NCBI GenBank assembly: GCA_013339765.2
Contig: CM023450.1
Coordinates: forward strand, 43,209,745 to 43,273,744
DNA from: Haemaphysalis longicornis
Taxonomy: Eukaryota > Arthropoda > Arachnida > Ixodida > Ixodidae
DNA length: 64,000 bases
Direction: 5' to 3'
Position numbers and translations under genes: made by a program. The notes beneath the pieces were generated by a model. The model made no database searches and had not been told where the DNA came from. It saw only the letters and a list, made by a program, of their open reading frames with translations. Positions 22,881 through 36,463 of this stretch are shown here, in pieces (position 1 is the first letter of the stretch; the number at the start of each line of letters is the position of its first letter).

Positions 22881-24160
22881 CCTCGCTGTGGGGGTACTCG
22901 GCAAAGAACGCTACGCATTAAAACCTGATTTGGCGTAAGTTTGCCCTAAGCGAAGGCAGTGTGTTATGGAAAAGCGCCGTCAAAGACCACGCGCTGTCAT
23001 TGTGTGGGCGCAGCGCTTCAAGCTGTGAAGACTTTATTGAGTCGCTATGGTCGTTGGCCTCGGAGCCGATAGCGTGCGTACAGGTTAAGAAAAAGAACAG
23101 TTTCAAGTGGGGTTGGGTGACGCCAATTAACTGTAAACGTAACGATCAAAGCGGTGACGTCACTCCTTAACGCCACGTTCAATATTGCATCGTGTGGGTA
23201 AATTTGTTCTGTTGTTACGGAATGACCCTCGTAAAAGAACACGTAGTAGACACCATAAAAGGTGACCTCGACCCTTTGTGTCTTCTCGGGGCGATTTCCT
23301 TTACCCCTGCAGGTTTTTAACATTTGTGTTATAGCAACTGCTCTTTGAATGGTTGTCACTATGGCAGCATGCTTTCATTTGAATGAAGGTACGACATGAA
23401 GAAAGTGCAGCAGCGATAAGCGTTCGGTGTTCAGTGTGATCTGAAGTGCCTATTACCACATAATTTTTATTGAGGGTGTCAGATTACTTGTCCTGAACAC
23501 TTTAAGAGGTCTAGTCTTCAAAAAAACACTATTCTTTCGAGGATTAATAATAGCTTCGCCTCACAGCCCTAGTGCAAATTTTGGTGCTTGCTTTACAGAC
23601 CAAAAAAAGAACCGTCCATCGATGGATGGACGTTAGCAGTCTTTTCGGTGGGTGTGCCGCCCCCAGCGGGTGGTAAATTAAGTTTACTTATTTCTATGCA
23701 TCCATGTTCATAACCTGTGGCAACCTCGAGTTTTGAACAGTTTATACCGAAGTTGTATCCCTGATAGATGTATGCTTGCATGAGTGTTGGCCCTTCTTTC
23801 ACACTATCGTCGATTACATGTTAAGCGCAGGCGCCACAGCGATTCCTGTGATGCCACACTTACCGGGCGTACTACAGGGAGTACCCGCACTTTCAGTAAC
23901 AAAATGACCGAGAAAGAAAGCAAGTTCAGTCCTTCTGGTGCTATAGTGCACTTGCCTTCGAGCTTTATTAGAGAAATTGGGTTCTGGGTAAAGTAAACTA
24001 TGCATTCAGCACCGCGCCTACCCCATTTCGCTCTGATTTCGACAACCTCATTCGCGTAACATGTGGTGGGCTCTCAAGTTGCGTCCCAAGAAAGTAGAGG
24101 TGCTAGCCAACGTATCAGTCTTAAATTGAATGTATTTAAGCGAAAAGTAGAAAATCAATG
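22881..24160. other. No recognised feature
   Basis: A small palindrome, GTCCATCGATGGATGGAC, lies near 23612. The 104-codon minus-strand frame at 23045-23359 has no recognisable domain. Confidence 0.45.
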
Positions 24161-24162
24161 CA

Positions 24163-24215
24163 CTGGGGTTTGAATCCGCGCTTTGGCATAGCCGACGAAG
24201 CGTTCACTCTGTGAA
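24163..24215 (-). repeat. Possible tRNA-like SINE fragment
   Basis: On the minus strand a box B-like GGATTCAAACC (24167-24177) is preceded by a GAACGCTTCGTCGGCTATGC segment that looks like an anticodon arm. The 5' half is missing. This is suggestive only. Confidence 0.3.
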
Positions 24216-27200
24216 ATGACATCGCAGTGAAGAGAGCAAGTGCTCGGAAAGTTAGCAGCAAAAATTTGAATGAGGTAGCGTTCTAACATAAAAGAAGTAT
24301 TACATACAATTTTTTATCGTTCCTCGCCGTTGCAAAATCCTGTTCTCGTCGAATATTTGTGCCGTCTGTGGTTTGTGGACAAGCAACATATTTGCTGCCC
24401 ACAACGGGAGATATTAAACAAAAATTAATAGTCTTTCACGAGATTGTTGAAAAGATGAGTACAAATTATTTAGATTATCAGGCATCCGTGTATAATTGCT
24501 TTCTTTCACACAAGAAAGTGGCACCTTCATTAAACTTACGTGAAAAAATGCAGCACCCGAAAATAAGCAAGAGAGAAAAGAGAACAGACTTAGGGCTTTC
24601 ATAGGCCTACACTTCGACGGAGTAGCTTTAACGACGGTGGACAGTGAAACATCCCTGTTCGGAGGTGTAGGCTTCACGCCTGTTTCTGTCACAGGATGTA
24701 GTCCCACTCGGCGTTCCCAATCAGAGGTGGAGGAGGAATAAACGTGGCTGCTCTGACACCTGTTGGATTTCCGAGCACAAGGTCGTAGATCGGCCGGTTC
24801 ATATAGGATACAGTGATGTCGCCTACAAATAGGGAGTCTCGGCCTGGATCTTTGCATCGACTAGTTCATTGATAGAATGAAAGCAAAAAAATTATCCCGC
24901 CGCCTTTCAACTCAGCTTATAACGATATATGACACCACTCCGACGACGACGGTGCTCCGAATAAAATAAAACTTTTTTTTATCAATGTGCCTTAATTGCT
25001 TATCTCGAAAGTAAAACATTCCACGATTGCCAAGGATTTGTATAACACAGGAAGGCAAATATTTACGGCAAGGATTTAAAAACCGCGTAGCAATACTGTA
25101 GTAATCACCAAATGACGGAGAAAGAACAGCAAACTTCCCAACAAGCCAGCGAACAGTTTTTTAAGCGCATTGCGTGATGGCGTTTACCAGGCAGGGCTGA
25201 TTATCCCATCGTAAGAATGCGGAAAGAGGGCACGTAATTACTTTCCTGCAACGCGCAGCGTTCGCAAAACGATCTTCTAACGGCAAACACGAAACTCGAT
25301 GAAACAGGACGATCGTATCACTTCGTACCTAGAGTTAATAACGCAGTGGTCGCCCCAACGGCAGGTCAGGATGGGGGGACAAGAAGAGGGGGGAAAACCT
25401 AACAAGAGTTAGAGGAGAAAAAAAAAGGAGCGAACGGGTTTGTCTCGTACGCGAAGTATATACGCAGCTGGTTGGGCTGCTCGCGTGTTAGTTGTGCGCA
25501 CAGGACCTTCCGGTCGATGCGCCCATCCTGTCGTTTCCCGCAGGATGTTCTGTTTCTTTTTGTGCCTCCTTTGGGAAGTGAACGAGGCGAATGTGAAAGC
25601 ATCGGCCGCGGTGCGACAACATCGTCCATTCGATTTGGGTCATTTGGTAGGCGCGCATGCTTCCAAACGTCGCACCTTCGACGAGAGCAGCCCTATGTAA
25701 TTCAGCGAAGCGAACAGGCCCTGGATTTTTTCGAGCTTTTTTTTTACTTGTCTCGTCGTCCTTTGGGAAACTCGCCGCGAGAGATTCGATCAAAGCGAGC
25801 TACAATGATAATAAGAAATAAACAGACTCGCAATAAATGTTTATTACTAGCAAGTGTTTTGCAAAAGAAAAAAAAAGGAACGGAGGAAGACAAACAAGGA
25901 AAGCAGAATGTAATGGCCGTTGATAGATGTTTTTTTTTTTTACTTGTCAGGCGTGAAGTTTATTTAAGCAGGGAAGTAAGAGTCCCCCTGATGGTAGAAC
26001 CATCCCCTCTGATAGTTGTAGACGGAGAGAAGAACTGATTCATAGTTCTGCGCTAGAAAGTTTCACGCTACTTGCTCGGCGATCGCCGCTGACACAGCAG
26101 AAGCACTCCACTAATACAAATTATCACTCATGGGTGTTCTTTCCATCCTGGAAAGAGCTCCCAGAGATGTTACGTTGGATATTACTTAGCGGACAAACCC
26201 CTAAGATGAACTGCGGGTTGAAGAAGTAGTAAAGCCGGCTGTCTGAATGCCTACCGCATCGAAGAGCTTGCATATCCGTGGAGCAATGGTGTAGTACATC
26301 GTGCATTAGCACATTTCAATTAATTCAACTTTCCGGTTTAATGCGTAACGTTTAGAGCTCAGTGCCGCAGAAAAGACGGAGTCGTTGGCGGCGTTTACCA
26401 TCAGCAAAAAATCTCGTAGCGCCGCCTTGTGGCGCCCACTGAAACTTCCGGTTTCATAAGACGCTGCCCCCACAGATGGCGTACGAGCAGGTGCAGAAAG
26501 GTTTCAGCGCTCGAAAATTTACGCGATACCAATGGGGCCCGATAACGCTGTCGCTTTTCACCCCTGAAGGCGAAACTTAGGGTAAGCGCCCTCCAATTTT
26601 TTCTCCCGAAAGGAAAATAATAGGTTTTAATATCAGGACCTGCTCGACAAAGCCTGCTCGATCAGGATCTGCTCGACTTGCCCGACTTTATACGTTTGCA
26701 GAAGTACCGCATTGTGAGTGGGGGAATTAACTCTAAGCCGGTAGTGCACAACGTATCATACAAGATGTTCCATCTTTGGCATGTTTTTACTCGCAGCTGG
26801 GTCTTTTAAACGCCAGGAAATGTCCACGGTATCGTTTTTGACACCTCCTAAGCGTTTTTCAAAAACTGTAGTCCGGTAACTGGCCGCATGGAGTCCCAAA
26901 TAAGTTTGATAGATGGATTAGTCCATCGTAAGTGCACCCTACTTTCAAACGGTATGTCATACACTTCTTTTTATGCCTATACAATATATTATATGTGTAT
27001 TTTATATGTATGTATACATATACCTGCATATAAAAAGGGTATATTATACATTATTACTTACCTTGTTTATGTACGTGTTATATACTTACTTTTTAATGCA
27101 TTTTTTGATACACTATGTAATTTTATAACCTCGAGAGAAAAAAATTCTTCGCGTCTCTCTATTGTTTGAGTGACAAATTTTATTCTAATAAAGCATTATA

Positions 27201-27230
27201 ATTTCCATTGGTTTCATTCTTTGGGCATTA
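24216..27230. other. No recognised feature
   Basis: The largest frames are 25472-26038 on the plus strand (188 codons) and 24414-24857 on the minus strand. Each overlaps long frames on other strands and contains low-complexity lysine or phenylalanine runs. I recognise no domain. 26950-27130 is a TA-rich low-complexity stretch. Confidence 0.45.
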
Positions 27231-27235
27231 CAGGG

Positions 27236-27420
27236 CTAAGCAGCACTAACTGCGATCTTCGGGAGCCCTGTAGGTAAGAGTTGTCCTCAGTCCACGGTAC
27301 CTCAGGGCTTGCTGGAGAGATAAGCCCTTCCACGATGCATGCGCTGGACGGGGAGGGCCAAGCTGGTCACCAGGCCCACCCACTGCTGTGATGTAATGTA
27401 AGGAGTTGGCGTTTTGGGGG
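27236..27420 (-). pseudogene. Possible LINE C-terminal tail
   Basis: The minus strand has an open stretch with a tryptophan, a basic region and an alanine/arginine-rich end just before a stop. This is loosely like the short C-terminal tails of tick non-LTR proteins. No Cys/His motif or tail repeat supports it. It may be chance. Confidence 0.2.
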
Positions 27421-27535
27421 AAAGTTGGTGTTTGTGAGCATGGACACTTACGTGAAAGGGTCGAAAATAAAAAAAAAATATTTTTGAAAATATGGCTAAA
27501 CATAAAAAAAGAATCACGGGTTGTTACAACATTTT

Positions 27536-27635
27536 ATTATTCGTTCGTTAGTTCCTTCGTTCATCCATTCATTCTTTCGCTAGTTCTTTCGTTCCTTCAT
27601 TCGTTCATTACGTTGTGCGTTCGTTTATTGCGGGG
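27536..27635. repeat. Imperfect CATTCGTTC-type microsatellite
   Basis: Repeated TTCGTTC, CATTC and TTCCTTCG units run for about 100 bases. They create a serine/phenylalanine-rich chance frame. Confidence 0.75.
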
Positions 27636-27639
27636 TCGC

Positions 27640-30600
27640 CCCGATGATGGGGGTGTTTATGTGTATACGTACTAATGTAAAAGCTAGACAGGTAACGGGC
27701 AACTTAAATTAGCGCGTTTATCTTTAGCCATCGCATCGCCAAGACATGCTTGGAACCTCTCTTGTCCGTTAACCAAAAGTAGACAAGAAATCTTTGTAAA
27801 CCATTCCAGTAAAGAAGTACAATAGTAAGAGCACCCCTAGGCTTCTCGTTTACGGTTTGATATTATAAGGCCTTGTGTTGAATAGTGTGGTTGCGGGTTT
27901 TAAAGAACCCGGGTCTGTTCCCAGTCATAGGTAAGCTATACCTTTAATACCGAGCCCCGGTTTCATTTAGCTGCCATCTCGCTGTGCACTGACCAATCAC
28001 CGCTGTCCAAACATCCAACCGGGGCCTTCTCTTGATGCGGGGTACGCGTGACCGTTTGTAATACCATCGTATTCGGTGGAAAACATAGCGACTAACCTGT
28101 TGCTGTTTTCAATATACAGAGAATTACCTTAAGAGTCTTCCGAGAGCGGCATTGTAAGAGTAAACAACGAAAATGTCCCCTTTCTTTGTAAACAACGCGA
28201 AAGCGGACATGCAACACACACAAAAAAAGATGAAGAGCGATTTTGTAATGGTATCTGGGACATTAAGCAGTCAATTTAGGCTTTATTTGCTATTTTATGC
28301 TTCCCTTCTCGCTTCGGACTGGGCCGCATTTCTTTCGAGTACCGTAAGAACAACTACGCAGGACATCTTGGTAATGATGTCCCCTGGGGGGCTTTACTTC
28401 TTTTCTCCATGTTATGAGAGCCGCTACAGAAGCGATTTCGGGAAGTGCGACAGCACGACTTCTTTCTTTCTTTTGCTTCCAGACATGTACATCGATTGCG
28501 CAAACGATTGACGTTGCGCGCTTGAGAGGAAACTGCCTCGGAAGAGCCCATTTCCTAACCGTCTTTCCACCATGACAAAAAAAAAAAAAAAAAACACGAA
28601 AACCTCGGTGAGAACAACTTCGACAGAATGCCCGATGGAGACGGTATCATCTAGCTCCGGTGATTGTACTGGTCTGACGCTGATGCGGCACCTACGGGAC
28701 GCACTTGTTCCTCCCTCGAAGGGAGAAGAACAACAGCATAGCGAAACCTCAAATAAGGTGTGCCAAGGCGTGCAAACGTCGCCGAATGAGTGTCCCTGCT
28801 TTGGCAAGTGATGCTGCCAGAGGTGTTTAGTGTGAAGATTCGGTGTACTTTCTGTCGTGCATGCGCGGCTTCGGTCAGTCTTCTTGGTCAGTCAATGCTT
28901 AATTCGACGGTGTGCAGGAAATCGCTACCGAAAGTGTCACTCTGTGCTAAAACGTTACCGGAGGGTGGGCTAAGAAATCGCGATCTCGATACAAGGTTTT
29001 GACAGGGTGGGTACATCTTTGTCACAAATGCATAAAATGATACACTGAGGACTTTCACTTTGCAACCGTAGATTTGTGCGATACAAATGGGTCTTAGGGT
29101 TGTTTTTTTTTTTTAGTATGTTTGCCATTTTATGGACCTGGCATGTAGGGGAGGTTCAATGAATAATAATAATAATAAGAGATTTATGCATGAATGATGA
29201 GGTGTACTTGCGGGGCTTGTTTTAACGCCAATGTTGCGGAGCTGCTCCAAGGGTTTTCTTGGTGAGTGCGCCTTATATTCGCCTTAACATATGTTATAAC
29301 GCGAATCACTAGGAGATTTGAATAAGATTAGTTATCAAAACTCACTGAGAAAGCGCCCAGCTACAAGAACGGCTCGAACATTTTAACGTTTTCACATTTG
29401 GTTACGTTGCATGGAGGAGGCAAGGAAGGAAGTGTTTATATTTAGAGAAAAATAATAAAAAAACAGAAAGGACCTGCTTAGCCTGATTCAAGGTGATGTA
29501 TGTGACTACGATAACCAGAGATATCAAAGATGGGAGAGAACTCGGTAGACGATAGGCGCCGCTGGTAACTTCCATTTGCTACGAATATTTTTTTTGTCAC
29601 GGTGCTGGGCATGACTAGTAGTTGTGTAACCTTCTTTTAAAAGAAAAACTTCTCACTAGTAGCGTGCCACCTCCTTTCATTCATGCGTGCCGACTGAACG
29701 CTCGTGAAGAACCTTTACGACTTCCAGACAATTTCATATTATGTTTATTGCTTTCTCTTGCACCTTGACGTAGCACGGACGTGTATTTCTTCCAACACGC
29801 TCATAGCGTCCTCAAACGTTCGAAAAGTGGTGGCCGAAATTCGCGTTTGCCAACAAGTTATGGCATGGCCGAAACCCCTGTACTCGTATAGAGCGCATAA
29901 AAAAGTGCGAACAACAAACAGGATACATACAAGTTGCCTTCTCAATCACATTTAGAATAAAAAATGCTGACGCGACCCTAAAGTACAGGTTCAAATAGTC
30001 GTAGCGTTTTGAGACAATATGTTACGTTGTAGCAGGGTCGGCGGTTTTTAATCAGACAGTAATATTAGTAGACCATGATACTGACACAACACTGTTTGCC
30101 GCTGGGCTGTCTTCTCAGGCGGTAAACTACCGGCCGTTTTTTATAGCCTAGTGACCCGCCGATTAAAGAATGGGCAAGGCTCGGTTGCAATCGAAGTATA
30201 CTGGCGCTGAGTTATCTTTCTGCTGAACATTGCCGAATGTAATTTTGCTAGCGAAAGCGCCAACTACAACAAAAAGGCAGGCTATTACAGGCCCTACGTC
30301 GCAATATAAGCTTTGGTTGCTGGAGTTCTTCTTACACCGTAAATAATTCAGCTGACTTCGTTGACTTCTCACAACGTCCTTCAAAGTCATGCACAACACA
30401 ATAATTTATTCCTTCTGTACCACACCAACTGCAGTACCAAAACACGGTGATAAGAAATGTGAATTATGCGAGCTGTAGCAATGAAAACGAGATCTTGTAT
30501 TCATTTCCATTTCATCTTATAGGTCTGAAGTCGTTTTTTTTTCTAGTCAGACACCTTCAAAGTTTCCATCAAATTTTCTTCGCGTCGGCAAACACAATTT

Positions 30601-30970
30601 AATTTCTCTCTCGCTCTCACCCCTCTGTCTCATTCCGTAAATATGCAGGCTTAGCAGAACACGTGTCGGCAGAGCCACAGCAACCCTTTACGTATCAAAT
30701 CTTCGACAGATTTCGCAGTCGAAGTACTAATGCACATTTGCCTTGCATTGGGAAACAACCCAGCGCTTGCGTGGGGTGTCAACCACGAGGGAGAAGGTCA
30801 GTGACATTCGAAGGGGAGATGGCAAGTGAGGTGATGGCAACCCGCCTTCGACGTTTTGCCCCTGGATAAATCAATGGCGCCGCTGCTTTTTCGTTTGTTC
30901 CTATGCGTTCTGTACATTCGATGGCAGAAAAATATGTCCGCGTATATCACACCAGCGTAAAATCACTCGC
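27640..30970. other. No recognised feature
   Basis: There are A-runs at 28576-28594 and T-runs at 29104-29115. Frames at 28173-28811 are 112-127 codons long on both strands and carry no known domain. A short AAT run lies at 29162-29178. I see no exon-like pattern. Confidence 0.45.
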
Positions 30971-30979
30971 ACGTCTATT

Positions 30980-31612
<633 letters not shown>

Positions 31613-32140
31613 GGGATTTTTAGCCGCGGAGCTGCTGTACAAGCCGGAAGTTCGCCGTTGCGGGAAAAGATACCAAGACAATGAAAGCGCTCGTTAGCGC
31701 ATGCCTGGCGGCGTCTGCCGAACTTTCCCGGCACGCGCAGTGGCTTTAGCAACAACAAAACAAACTCCAGCGCTGTCGCAAGCGCTCTCCCCATCTAATG
31801 CTTTGTATGGGGAACATGACGATATCGATGCATATGACGATTACTACTGTAGCACAGTGCAAATCAATGACGAAACATGTAACTAAACAATCTCAAACTT
31901 CTACAAATGCATGGTGACGTGTCCTTCAGGGCCCACGTATAAAAAAAATCCTGCAGCTGTGCTATGGTTCAAGCCTAGCGCGACTTAGTGCAAGCATTGC
32001 CCGTTGAACTTACGGAAGTCTACAGCGCCGAGGATGAATTTTCACCAACAGTCAACGCAAAGGAGACGGCGACCTCTTCAATGGATATGACGACGATTAC
32101 TATCACCCCAACTATGCAAATAAACAATGATACTGAAGCT
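31613..32140 (+). repeat. Unnamed dispersed repeat D, copy 1
   Basis: 31613-32010 aligns with 34778-35310. Shared blocks in order are a CGGAGC start, ATACCAAGA, GCTCGT-AGCGC, GTGGCTTT, CAAGCGCT, TAATG-TTTG-ATG, GAACA-GAC-ATATCGAT, ACTA-GTAGCACAGTGC, GTGTCCTTCAG, CACGTA plus an A run, CCTGCAGCT and CGACTTAGTGCAAGC. A weaker extra copy of the GATATGACGACGATTACTA/AATAAACAAT block lies at 32078-32130. It has no coding capacity and no clear terminal repeats. Confidence 0.75.
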
Positions 32141-34750
32141 TAACTATGTGCGTGGCAATGTTCACCTACACCAGCTTCGCCACTCTGGTCTTGCCCGAGA
32201 GTGCAAGCTTCCGTGAATTTTTTGCGCCCCGTTATCCCTGGCGCTTTTGTACGTACATACACATGATATGTCGCGAGTAATATATTCATCGAAAGATTTT
32301 TCGCAACTCCGCCATCACAGTTTTTGACCCGGGCTGGTTGGAGAGCATCATAATCTCCTTCTCTAAAATGTTGCCCAAAGGAAACAGGAGTTATACCACG
32401 CCGAAGAAGCACCGTGGCGATGAGATGCGAGATAATGACGTAATTTTGATTATCTGGCGTACTTTAATGAATGTCAGCTTCTTTTACAGCGAAGCTAATT
32501 ATGTAGCTACCCTCCTGTTGTGGTCGATGGCCGGCCCTTACGTGTGGCGTAGACACGAAAACATTTTTGTCGCCAGTTTCTCGCAAATGCTATGTACTCT
32601 CAATGTAGTGCATGCAGGTATCAGAAAAAAAGTCACAGTCAAATTGTCAGCTACGACGACGCCATCTTTACGACCAGCTTCATAGATTTGACAAAATTAG
32701 TTCGTTCAGGGTGAAGTTATAAACATCGCAGGATTCCGGCTGCTGTCAACACGTGGCCGTTTACGGAGGGAGTATGGTTTGCGACGACCACTGCACTCTC
32801 GTTTTATCAAAACTATTTCGTGCAACCCGTTATAAGACAACTAGCTGCGAAGGCGATTCTTGGATTATGCCGAGTTTCACCTATGTACTGATTACGTAGT
32901 TGACAGTGAAGTTGTAAATGTTGTGCAATTCCGGTCTGATCTCGATATCGGGCTTCTACGGGAGGGAAGTGGCCAGCCCCATGTCTGTCCGGTAGAATGA
33001 ACTCCCGTCCTTCCAGTTTCATTGAGCTATTTAATTAGGAAGTATGCTCAATGGCAAAGTGCATGCATGCTTGTTTTGTTTCGTGCATAGGTGCGTCGAT
33101 TGTGTTGAAAGACACCGCAACTTCGCTGCTCGCCCTTCTTCACGCAGTAGCAGGGGCGATGAATTCTAATTATTTCACCGCCATCAGGATTCCCCTGTTC
33201 AGTATTCCAAGGTGTGACCTACTCGTCCGCAGCGGCAAGACGCCTTCGCCTCTGCTCTAATTCAGGCACTGAGCTCTCTGGCAGAGATCTGTGTCTAGCG
33301 CGCATACGTGCGGATAGAATTGGGAGGCAAAGGGATTGCAATTGGTTATCGGAGATGACGCCAACGAGAACGCGAATCGCTTCGAAGCGAGCTCTTGTAG
33401 AGACCAGGTCTTCCGCAACTGAGGGGAAAAGCGCGCGGACGCCATTACTCCCTAATTTGTATGCATAAATTCCGAGCACGTCCCCTTGGAGAAAAATGGG
33501 CTTAGTGCCTGAAACAACATCCGGGGGAAAGAGTGTTTGCACTCGTCAGAGCCGTACTCTCAACACCGGGAATAAAATAACAGCAAAGAGAAACTAATCT
33601 GCGCTGTGGGTTAGCACAAGCTTGCTTACGAAATGTTTCTGTGTAGTTCTGCATCTGGAGTGTTTTTACATCACGATGCGTTGCTGGTCACTAGTTCCTG
33701 TGAGCGTCTCTTTTCCTGCTCTTCCTCCCGTTGCGGGCGATAAAGCACTAAGCTTTTTTCCGGGGCAGGTCTACCAGGAAATGGCGAGAAATAAAGGGTG
33801 AAATCGATATCAACAATATTTTCTCAGCATTCCTAGAAACCCTGCTTGCAGAAAGCCTCCTAGCCTATCCATCTTCATGTTTCACCTTTTCTTTTTCTGA
33901 GCTTGCTTCCGCGTTGTCGGGGATGGATAGCAGGAGGCTTGGTGCTCGCATATTGATCGGACGCAAAATGAATTCAGTGTTTTCGGAATAATCGATGTGC
34001 TCTCGCGTCAGGTTAAGCTTAGCTTTACAAGTCCGTCGCATTATCTTGTTAGGCTAACAGAATTTAAGCTAGACAAATGGTCAACAGTTCAGTGTACCTG
34101 TTTTTTTTTTAATTTTGTTCCTAGTTATGTCCGGTAATGACTGCGCGAAACGCGCACACAAACACATGTACGCACGCACACAAGCGAACACATGCACACT
34201 TGGAAAAAGTGCAATATGACCCATTTTAGAGTATTTTTTGCTCTTTTGTATTTCTGTAAACTTTTATTCCTGTAAATGAGAATTCAACATCAACTAGTGC
34301 TATATAAATTTGAGTTTACCCCACGTTTTATAAAGTATTGAAAAGTGATTACGTCCTATTATAAACGCCATTACGGTGTTCACCAGTTCAACTAAGTCAT
34401 GCAGTAATGCCCTTACGAGATTTCTGAATATGGCTAGACCTCAAGGGATGTAAAATGGTTTTGTATAGTTGAACAAATGTGGCAGGAAAAAAACGCCCGT
34501 CTGTGTGTTCATAAGCATCGGGCGCCACTTCTGCCATGTAAGTAAATGGAAGCCCAAGCTTCTGTATTTAACGGGAAGTTTCGCAGCTTTGCAGGTACGT
34601 TAACGTCAGAATAAACGCGAAATGCCTTCCCCGTTGTCCCATGATTAATACAACTGGGTTCCAGAGCAGGGAAACTTCGCACTTTTTTGCAGAACTTCAC
34701 GATGAGGTGACTTCAAAGGCAGTAAAACCGCCACGGAACTTTTTGGGCGA
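32141..34750. other. No recognised feature
   Basis: Overlapping frames on both strands at 33214-33542 are about 100 codons without domains. An ACACAC-type short tract lies near 34155. Confidence 0.45.
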
Positions 34751-34754
34751 TGTG

Positions 34755-35335
34755 TGTGTGTGTGTGTTTTTTTTAACAGCGGAGCATTTGTAGCTGGCCG
34801 TAATGTGTGCACGTTAAAAATACCAAGAAAATGCCGAGTGCTCGTGAGCGCGTGCCGCATGGAAACCGCCGAGCATCCCAGGCCCTCGCCGTGGCTTTTG
34901 CCAAAAAAAAAAAAAAAAAAGAAACTGACAAAAACCCCGAGGACGCCCTCGCGTTGCGTAGGAACCACCAATGCCACGGCTGAAGCAACAACTCCTTCAC
35001 GGAACCTCGACGCGACTCCAGGAACTCCGCGCTTGCGTCGTGCACGCACGTGCCGCCGCTGCGCTGTAGCTGTCGTCAAGCGCTACCGCGCATGTAATGT
35101 TTTGCATGAGGAACGCGACAATATCGATTCATATGGCAATGACTACCACTAGCACAGTGCGGAGTGACGATGGAACATACAAATAAACAATTTCTAATTT
35201 GTATAAATGCGTGGTGATGTGTCCTTCAGTGCTCACGTAAAAAAATATCCTGCAGCTTCGCTATGGTTCCAGCCTTCGGCGACTTAGTGCAAGCTTCTCC
35301 AGTTTTTTTATTTTTTTTTTTCAAGGGCAAGCTCT
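34755..35335 (+). repeat. Unnamed dispersed repeat D, copy 2
   Basis: This is the longer copy of the repeat at 31613. It starts after a TG run at 34751-34766 and includes an 18-A run at 34902-34919, a GC-rich middle that is shorter in copy 1, and the same 3' part ending CGACTTAGTGCAAGCTTCTC followed by a T-run. The 144- and 132-codon frames over it lie on opposite strands and encode no known domain. Confidence 0.75.
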
Positions 35336-35867
35336 GACTGTCGCTTTGGCAGAGAGATTTTTGATCTGAGCATTAGTCACCCGAACCCCCGTCACTATCT
35401 AGTCATGCACACTCAGCGCAGTCCGTTCCCCACTAGCTCTAATTACGAATTGGGAAGACACGAACTTCACGGCTCCTCATTAAGTTAATTCTGTTCACAC
35501 GCTTCTCATTAAGTTAAGTAGCGAGCGAATGGTGACAGCTACTAACACAATTGGAAAAAAGAACTTAATGCCTCTTGGGAAGCAGTTCGTACCCCTCAGA
35601 GTTCACACTTGCCCACTCCGTGGAATTAGCCAATGACGATGACAGCTGACAATCAAATAGAGGGAAGCTTCGCTCGATCGTCATTTGATTAGCGTGAAAA
35701 TTGCCCGTCTTTTTTTTACGGTCTTACTTTCGTGATTTAAGCCAGAGGTATACAGGTAAGTGCTTCATCTCCCTATAGCGATTTGTATTCTGTCGTTACG
35801 TCACTAAGCTTGCGATTCTCTCCATCGCCTGCATCACATTCTCAGAACGCAGAATTCAATTCGTGTG
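35336..35867. other. No recognised feature
   Basis: A short internal repeat, CTCATTAAGTTAA, occurs near 35477 and 35504. This may be the continuation of repeat D, but there is no second copy here to confirm it. Confidence 0.4.
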
Positions 35868-35881
35868 TAGCTTACACGGCT

Positions 35882-36123
35882 CATTGATTGATTAATAGGG
35901 GGTTTAACGCTCCGACGCTACACAGGCGATCAGGCGCCCTCTAGTGGAGGGCTCCGGATTAATTTTGACCATTTGGGGATCTTTAACCTGCGCCGAAATC
36001 TCGAACATACGGACGTTTTTGCTTTTCGCCTCCACCCGATAAGCGGATGCCCTGACCGGGAACCGAACCCGCGTCCTTGTGCTTAGCCGCACAACGCCAT
36101 AGCCCCTGAGGCACCAGGGCGGG
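35882..36123 (-). mobile_element. Ruka-like SINE, full length but diverged
   Basis: Read on the minus strand it has the CGCCCTGGTGCCTCAGGGG head, box B GGTTCGGTTCCCGG, the complete body and a short AATCAATCAAT tail. The target duplication is TAGCTTACACGGCT at 35868-35881 and TAGCTCACACTGCT at 36124-36137, 14 bp with two mismatches. Substitutions in box A and box B suggest middle age. Confidence 0.92.
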
Positions 36124-36137
36124 TAGCTCACACTGCT

Positions 36138-36400
36138 GCTGTTTTGTTCCCTGTTTCAACGCGTTAGTTTAAGCTTAATGGCCACACGGAGGAAGCGGCT
36201 ACAAAAACGAGGGCATGTTTTCAGAATAACGAGCAAAGTCTCTGACCTTGAGAACTGTCGAAGCTGGTCACGTCACACAGGAAGTTAGAAACATCACAAA
36301 ACGCGTTTATGACATGCGTGGGGCGCTCAATCGGCGCATGCTGTTGCCGGTGTAGAAAGTAGCAAGCAGCGTCATAGAACGTTTTCGATTAACGGCGCCG
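36138..36400. other. No recognised feature
   Basis: Short unassigned stretch. Confidence 0.5.
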
Positions 36401-36432
36401 GGCCTTGCGGAGACTATAGTCTCCGCAAGGCC
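36401..36432. repeat. Perfect 32-bp palindrome (left of a pair)
   Basis: GGCCTTGCGGAGACTA is followed directly by its reverse complement, with no spacer. The second palindrome starts four bases later. Confidence 0.95.
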
Positions 36433-36435
36433 TCG

Positions 36436-36463
36436 CTCCGTCTCGCGTATACGCGAGACGGAG
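36436..36463. repeat. Perfect 28-bp palindrome (right of a pair)
   Basis: CTCCGTCTCGCGTA is followed directly by its reverse complement. It shares CTCCG with its left neighbour but is otherwise different. Confidence 0.95.

Noticed and set aside
21658..22938. Repeated small protein with a conserved LRYYNDY-like motif
   Set aside because: The similarity between frames follows from the 150-bp tandem units. Stops and indels break the frame in every unit.
25472..26038. 188-codon plus-strand frame as a gene
   Set aside because: It overlaps frames on both strands, has low-complexity lysine runs and no recognisable domain or splice context.
28424..28811. Frames on both strands near an A-run as a gene
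   Set aside because: Both strands are open, the start follows a long A-run and nothing matches a known family.
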